From Mycolicibacterium malmesburyense (GTDB lineage: Bacteria; Actinomycetota; Actinomycetes; Mycobacteriales; Mycobacteriaceae), in assembly GCF_001050015.1 (NCBI RefSeq), contig NZ_CVTB01000291.1, positions 62,001 to 126,000 on the forward strand: DNA of 64,000 nucleotides. The letters are read 5' to 3'. Each line of letters opens with the position of its first letter. The first letter of the stretch is position 1. A program made the translations under genes and the position numbers. The notes below the pieces were generated by a model. It did not search any database. It was not told where the DNA came from and saw nothing but the letters and a program-made list of their open reading frames with translations. Positions 60,882-64,000 of the stretch are shown here, piece by piece.

Positions 60882-62064
60882 GGGGCAGCCCCAGCAGTCG
60901 TTCGGCGATGACGTTGCGTTGGATCTCCGACGTGCCTGCACCAAAGGTGGCCGCCCGCATCAGCAGGTAGCTCGCGGCGACGTTGCCCCGCTTGGCGGCG
61001 CCGGGCGATCCGCGCTCCAAAACCCCTGACGCTCCGGACAGTTCGACACCGAAGTTGGCCATCGACTGGTCCACCTCCGAGCTGAGAAGCTTGGCGACGG
61101 AGGCCTCCGGGCCAGGGGCGACGCCCCGCACACCGGCGGCGGTGGCCTGGGCGGCGATCTGACGTAACGCCTCGACCTGGGCCGCATACCTGGCGATTCG
61201 GTCGGCGACATAGCTGTCATCGAACCCGCTGTCGGTCAGCGCATTCGGCTCCTGCGCCATCTTCACCAGGATGTCGAGGCGACGCTCGATCCGGTGCGTG
61301 CGGCTTTGGCCCACCCGCTCGTAGCCCAGCGTCGACTTCGCCACCTTCCAGCCGCCGTGCAGCGGTCCGAGCACATTGGCCAGCGGCACGCGCACTGCGT
61401 CGAAGAACACCTCGCTGAACTCGGCGGCGCCGGTGATCTGCCGAATCGGCCGTACCTCGATGCCCGGCGTGGACAGCTCGGCCAGGATGTAGCTGATTCC
61501 CTCCCGCTTCGGCGCGGTAGGGTCGGTCCGGGCCAACAGGTAGATCCGGTTCGCGTAGGAGGCCTTCGACGTCCAGATCTTCTGTCCGGTGATGACGAGT
61601 TCGTCGCCGTCGATGACTGCCTTGGTCTTGAGCGCCGCGAGGTCGCTGCCGGCCTCCGGCTCCGAGAAGCCCTGACACCAGACATCTTCCGCCGACAGGA
61701 TGCGGGGGAGGTAACGCGCACGCTGCTCGTCTGTGCCCCACTGGATGATGGTCGGACCCAGTTGGTTGATCGCGCTGCGGTTGATCGGTTCCGGGGCGTG
61801 CACGGCAGCCATCTCGGTGTTGAAGATGAGCTGTTGGGTGGGAGTCGCGGCGCGCCCGCCGAATTCGGTCGGCCACGAGATGGCCGCCAGCCCGGCGACG
61901 TGCAGGCGATTCTGCCATTCCCGCAGTCGGTCGAGGCGAGCCGTTTCGTCTCCGTCGCGGCCGAGCAGGTCGGAGGTCAGCGACGACGACAGGAAGGCGC
62001 GCACCTCGTCGCGGAAGGTCCGGTCGGCGTCGGTGAGCACGACGCCGTAATCACGATCGGTCAC
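60871..62064 (-). CDS. Acyl-CoA dehydrogenase (FadE), full-length subunit
   Basis: GTG 62064 overlaps the amidohydrolase stop by 4 nt (GTGA). The 397-residue protein has AAISWPTEFGGRAATPTQQL, CQGFSEPEAGSDLAALKTKA, QKIWTSKASYANRIYLLART and ATFGAGTSEIQRNVIAERLL. As in 46486 the YEGT Glu is absent (GAGT). It pairs with the short FadE downstream (11-nt overlap), repeating the arrangement at 46486-48678. Confidence 0.9.
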   Translation of the reverse strand: MTDRDYGVVLTDADRTFRDEVRAFLSSSLTSDLLGRDGDETARLDRLREWQNRLHVAGLAAISWPTEFGGRAATPTQQLIFNTEMAAVHAPEPINRSAINQLGPTIIQWGTDEQRARYLPRILSAEDVWCQGFSEPEAGSDLAALKTKAVIDGDELVITGQKIWTSKASYANRIYLLARTDPTAPKREGISYILAELSTPGIEVRPIRQITGAAEFSEVFFDAVRVPLANVLGPLHGGWKVAKSTLGYERVGQSRTHRIERRLDILVKMAQEPNALTDSGFDDSYVADRIARYAAQVEALRQIAAQATAAGVRGVAPGPEASVAKLLSSEVDQSMANFGVELSGASGVLERGSPGAAKRGNVAASYLLMRAATFGAGTSEIQRNVIAERLLGLPRDP

Positions 62065-63371
62065 GTGCCGCCGCGGATGATCGACGCCATGCGCTGTTTC
62101 ATGTCACCGTAGGTGATCGCGGTGGTGCCGGCCTTGGGGGCGCGGCCCGCATCGACCTTCGGCGCGGACAGATCGAGTTCGGCGACCTTCTCGCGCAACG
62201 CCTTCACGGTGCAGTTCTGCCGCCCGAGACGCTCGACGGCGTCATAGCCAAAGGCGCGCGCGGCATTTCGCCAGGTGATGTCTTCGACCTCATCGGGCGA
62301 ACAACCCTCCAACTGGGCGGCGAGCTGCTCGGGTGCGTCCGGCCAGCTGCTGTCGGAATGCGGGTAGTCCATTTCCCAGCAGAGGGTCTTCACGCCGATG
62401 CGGTCGCGCATCTCGACACCGACCCGGTCGCGGATGAAGCACGACATGAAATTGCGGCGGAAGACATCGGTCGGGGTCAGGCCGTCACCGAGGTCGTCAC
62501 CCGTCCACGCGCGCTGGCGGGCGTAGAGGTCTTCGAACCGTTCGAGCATGAACGGAATCCAGCCGATGCCGCCTTCGGAGAGGGCGAACTTTATCGTGGG
62601 GAACTTGACGACGACGGGGGAGAACAACAGGTCTGCGGTGAACCGCATGGTGTCGATGGCCAGCATCGAGTTGTACGCGAGGTAGGTCGTCTGGTCGGAG
62701 GGGACGGGAACGCCGCCGCCGGTGCCGATGTGAATGTTGACGATAGTCTCGTGCTCACAGACCGCTTCCCACAGCGGATCCCATTGCGGATCCTGCCACG
62801 GCGGCTGCCCGTAGTTTCCGATGTGTTGGGGCACCGTCACCGCGTGACAGCCGTTCGCCGCGAGCCGCGCCACCTCGCCGGCCGCGAGAACGGGGTCCCA
62901 CAGCGGAAGGATGCCCAGCGGGATGAAGCGGTCCGGATGGCGGCCGCACCAATCCTCCAGATGCCAGTCGTTGTAGGCGCGGACCATCACTTCGGATACG
63001 TCGCGGTCGCCGCGGTAGGTGAACAGCGCCCCGGAGATGGTCGGAAAAGACGGGAAGCACAACGAGGCCAGCACCCCGGCCGCGTTCATGTCATCGACGC
63101 GGGCATCGACGTCAAAGCAGCCGGTGCGCATGTCCTCGAAGCGCGACGGTTCGAAGCCCCACTCGTCGTTGGGTCGGCCCGCCACGGCGTTGAGCCCGAT
63201 GTTGGGCATCTGCAGACCCGCGTACTCCCAAAAGCAGACGCCGTTGTTGTCCTGCACGATCTTTGGCGCCTGGTCTGCATAACGCGACGGCACCCTGTCC
63301 TTGAACATGTCGGGTGGTTCGACAGTGTGGTCGTCGACGCTGATCAGCACGAGGTCCAGAGGGTCGATCAC
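62061..63371 (-). CDS. Amidohydrolase-2 family protein (second copy)
   Basis: GTG 63371 is the start, 20 nt downstream of site G. The 436-residue protein has SVDDHTVEPPDMFKDRVPSR, MPNIGLNAVAGRPNDEW, LSEGGIGWIPFMLERFEDLY and EMDYPHSDSSWPDAPEQLAA, the same motifs as the protein at 44868 including DDH in place of HxH. A tail of about 30 residues follows the domain. The neighbours (two FadE) suggest both copies act on acyl-CoA or ring acids in parallel routes. Confidence 0.87.
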   Translation of the reverse strand: MIDPLDLVLISVDDHTVEPPDMFKDRVPSRYADQAPKIVQDNNGVCFWEYAGLQMPNIGLNAVAGRPNDEWGFEPSRFEDMRTGCFDVDARVDDMNAAGVLASLCFPSFPTISGALFTYRGDRDVSEVMVRAYNDWHLEDWCGRHPDRFIPLGILPLWDPVLAAGEVARLAANGCHAVTVPQHIGNYGQPPWQDPQWDPLWEAVCEHETIVNIHIGTGGGVPVPSDQTTYLAYNSMLAIDTMRFTADLLFSPVVVKFPTIKFALSEGGIGWIPFMLERFEDLYARQRAWTGDDLGDGLTPTDVFRRNFMSCFIRDRVGVEMRDRIGVKTLCWEMDYPHSDSSWPDAPEQLAAQLEGCSPDEVEDITWRNAARAFGYDAVERLGRQNCTVKALREKVAELDLSAPKVDAGRAPKAGTTAITYGDMKQRMASIIRGGT

Positions 63372-63391
63372 CGGGAACAGTCTAGGCTATT

Positions 63392-63414
63392 GAACAAAGT
63401 ATGTATATCTGTTC
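63392..63414. promoter_or_regulatory. Regulon site G, GAACA-N13-TGTTC (perfect)
   Basis: Both half-sites match exactly: GAACA 63392-63396 and TGTTC 63410-63414, spacer 13. It lies 20 nt before the amidohydrolase start and 3 nt after the SRPBCC stop, so it gives this operon its own promoter. Confidence 0.65.
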
Positions 63415-63417
63415 CAG

Positions 63418-63843
63418 CTATGCGGTGGAGTTCACCGCCGCCGCCGCCAGCCAGTCGGCCATCATCCCGTAGACCGATTCGATGCTCTCTCGCGCGCTGG
63501 CGTCGTCGCCGGATGGTTCGTAGTCCACGTCCCACTCGACCCGGCAACCGTCGGCACCGGACCCGATGACCGAGACGACGGTCTCGAAGCGGCATACCGG
63601 CAGCGGGTTGTTGGTGATCCGGTAGGAGATCTGTCTCTGCTCGGGCCGTGCCCACAACAGCGTCTCGACCGTCGGCTCACCGTCTGCGGAGCCGCGGATC
63701 CTGCGGCTCATGCCGGGCCCGTCCCCTTCGACCTCGACGTCGTTGATCACCGGAATCCACCGGACGTCGGCGAAGTCGGCGAGTAGGCGCCAGACCGCCT
63801 CGGCGCTCGCGGCGACGTCCTTGCTGACCGTGATCGACGCCAT
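63418..63843 (-). CDS. SRPBCC/polyketide-cyclase-like lipid-binding protein
   Basis: The 141-residue protein has the START-like pattern ASITVSKDVAASAEAVWRLL, ADFADVRWIPVINDVEVEG and a C-terminal long helix (SIESVYGMMADWLAAAAV). Such proteins hold hydrophobic ligands in a deep cavity; some are cyclases or hydratases. First gene after site H. Function not assignable further. Confidence 0.82.
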   Translation of the reverse strand: MASITVSKDVAASAEAVWRLLADFADVRWIPVINDVEVEGDGPGMSRRIRGSADGEPTVETLLWARPEQRQISYRITNNPLPVCRFETVVSVIGSGADGCRVEWDVDYEPSGDDASARESIESVYGMMADWLAAAAVNSTA

Positions 63844-63864
63844 GTGGCGACCCTACCATCTATG

Positions 63865-63887
63865 TAACAATAGAGCGGAATATGTTC
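63865..63887. promoter_or_regulatory. Regulon site H, TAACA-N13-TGTTC
   Basis: TAACA 63865-63869 and TGTTC 63883-63887, spacer 13, 21 nt before the SRPBCC start and 37 nt before the divergent GTG at 63925. Confidence 0.55.
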
Positions 63888-63924
63888 AGATGTGCAGTGT
63901 GCTGCCGGGTGGAATCGGGGTGTC

Positions 63925-64000
63925 GTGAGCGCTGACGATGGGTCCGCGGGCGATTTCGAGGTCGACGAGAATTGGGTGCGCTACGAACTTGTAGAACCAC
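63925..64000 (+). CDS. Start of a gene cut by the right edge (possibly a crotonase)
   Basis: GTG 63925 opens a frame that stays open to the edge (25 codons): VSADDGSAGDFEVDENWVRY then ELVEP. The phrase VRYELVEP resembles the N-terminus of many crotonases, which start with a similar strand. It is divergent from the SRPBCC gene across site H, as expected for a regulon gene. Too short to be sure. Confidence 0.45.
   Translation, partial: MSADDGSAGDFEVDENWVRYELVEP

Noticed and set aside
15189..63887. KstR boxes
   Set aside because: The half-sites resemble the KstR motif (AAC-N2-GTT core), but the gap here is 13 bases, so they do not match a KstR box.
14284..64000. Integrase, transposase or IS ends that would prove a mobile island
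   Set aside because: No recombinase motif and no IS-like inverted repeats were found among the genes; mobility stays an inference from location.
1..64000. CRISPR arrays and tRNA genes
   Set aside because: No regularly spaced repeats and no tRNA cloverleaf apart from the tRNA-like ends of ssrA were noticed.

Overview
The window reads as chromosomal DNA of a fast-growing mycobacterium (Mycolicibacterium/Mycobacterium type): high G+C, many GTG and a few TTG starts, and a left third that follows the mycobacterial core order fadE23-fadE24-hisN-fprA-prfB-mscS-like-(Rv3103c-like)-ftsE-ftsX-smpB-...-ssrA. Assignments come from reading protein motifs and gene order; no database search was run.

Region 1 (1-13,956) is housekeeping. 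It holds two acyl-CoA dehydrogenases behind a perfect 28-bp palindrome, a secreted proline-rich protein, histidinol-phosphatase, a small membrane protein, ferredoxin/NADP reductase FprA, release factor 2, an MscS-type channel, FtsEX, SmpB, a ten-helix GGDEF-EAL c-di-GMP enzyme, a DinB/maleylpyruvate-isomerase-like protein and tmRNA with its terminator. SmpB and tmRNA, the two ribosome-rescue partners, lie within 4 kb of each other.

Region 2 (about 14,000-64,000) starts right after the tmRNA terminator and is a 50-kb block made almost entirely of CoA-linked catabolic genes: 7 short-chain dehydrogenases, 6 acyl-CoA dehydrogenases, 6 crotonases (a seventh may begin at the right edge), 4 cytochromes P450, 2 acyl-CoA ligases, 4 CaiB/BaiF genes (one a tandem fusion), 2 thiolase-like proteins lacking the catalytic cysteine and each paired with a DUF35 protein, a MaoC hydratase, 2 amidohydrolases, 3 NTF2-like proteins, an SMP-30 lactonase-like protein, a luciferase-like flavin oxidoreductase, a fused alpha/beta thiamine-diphosphate E1 with a free-standing lipoyl domain, a phosphotransferase, a VOC protein, an SRPBCC protein, a DUF427-thioesterase fusion and 2 TetR regulators. 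The genes form tight operons with 1-4 nt or 11 nt overlaps. Together they look like a pathway that hydroxylates, oxidises, CoA-activates and beta-oxidises or aldol-cleaves a branched, polycyclic or isoprenoid-like substrate. The substrate cannot be read from the sequence.

The most striking observation is regulatory. Fourteen promoter gaps in region 2 carry a 23-bp inverted repeat with the plan GAACA-N13-TGTTC, always with exactly 13 bases between the half-sites (a fifteenth gap has an N11 variant). I did not find it in the region 1 promoters I looked at. This suggests one regulator, most simply the TetR protein at 17,429-18,040, controls the whole island. A second, different 29-bp palindrome lies beside one of these sites at 25,559-25,587.
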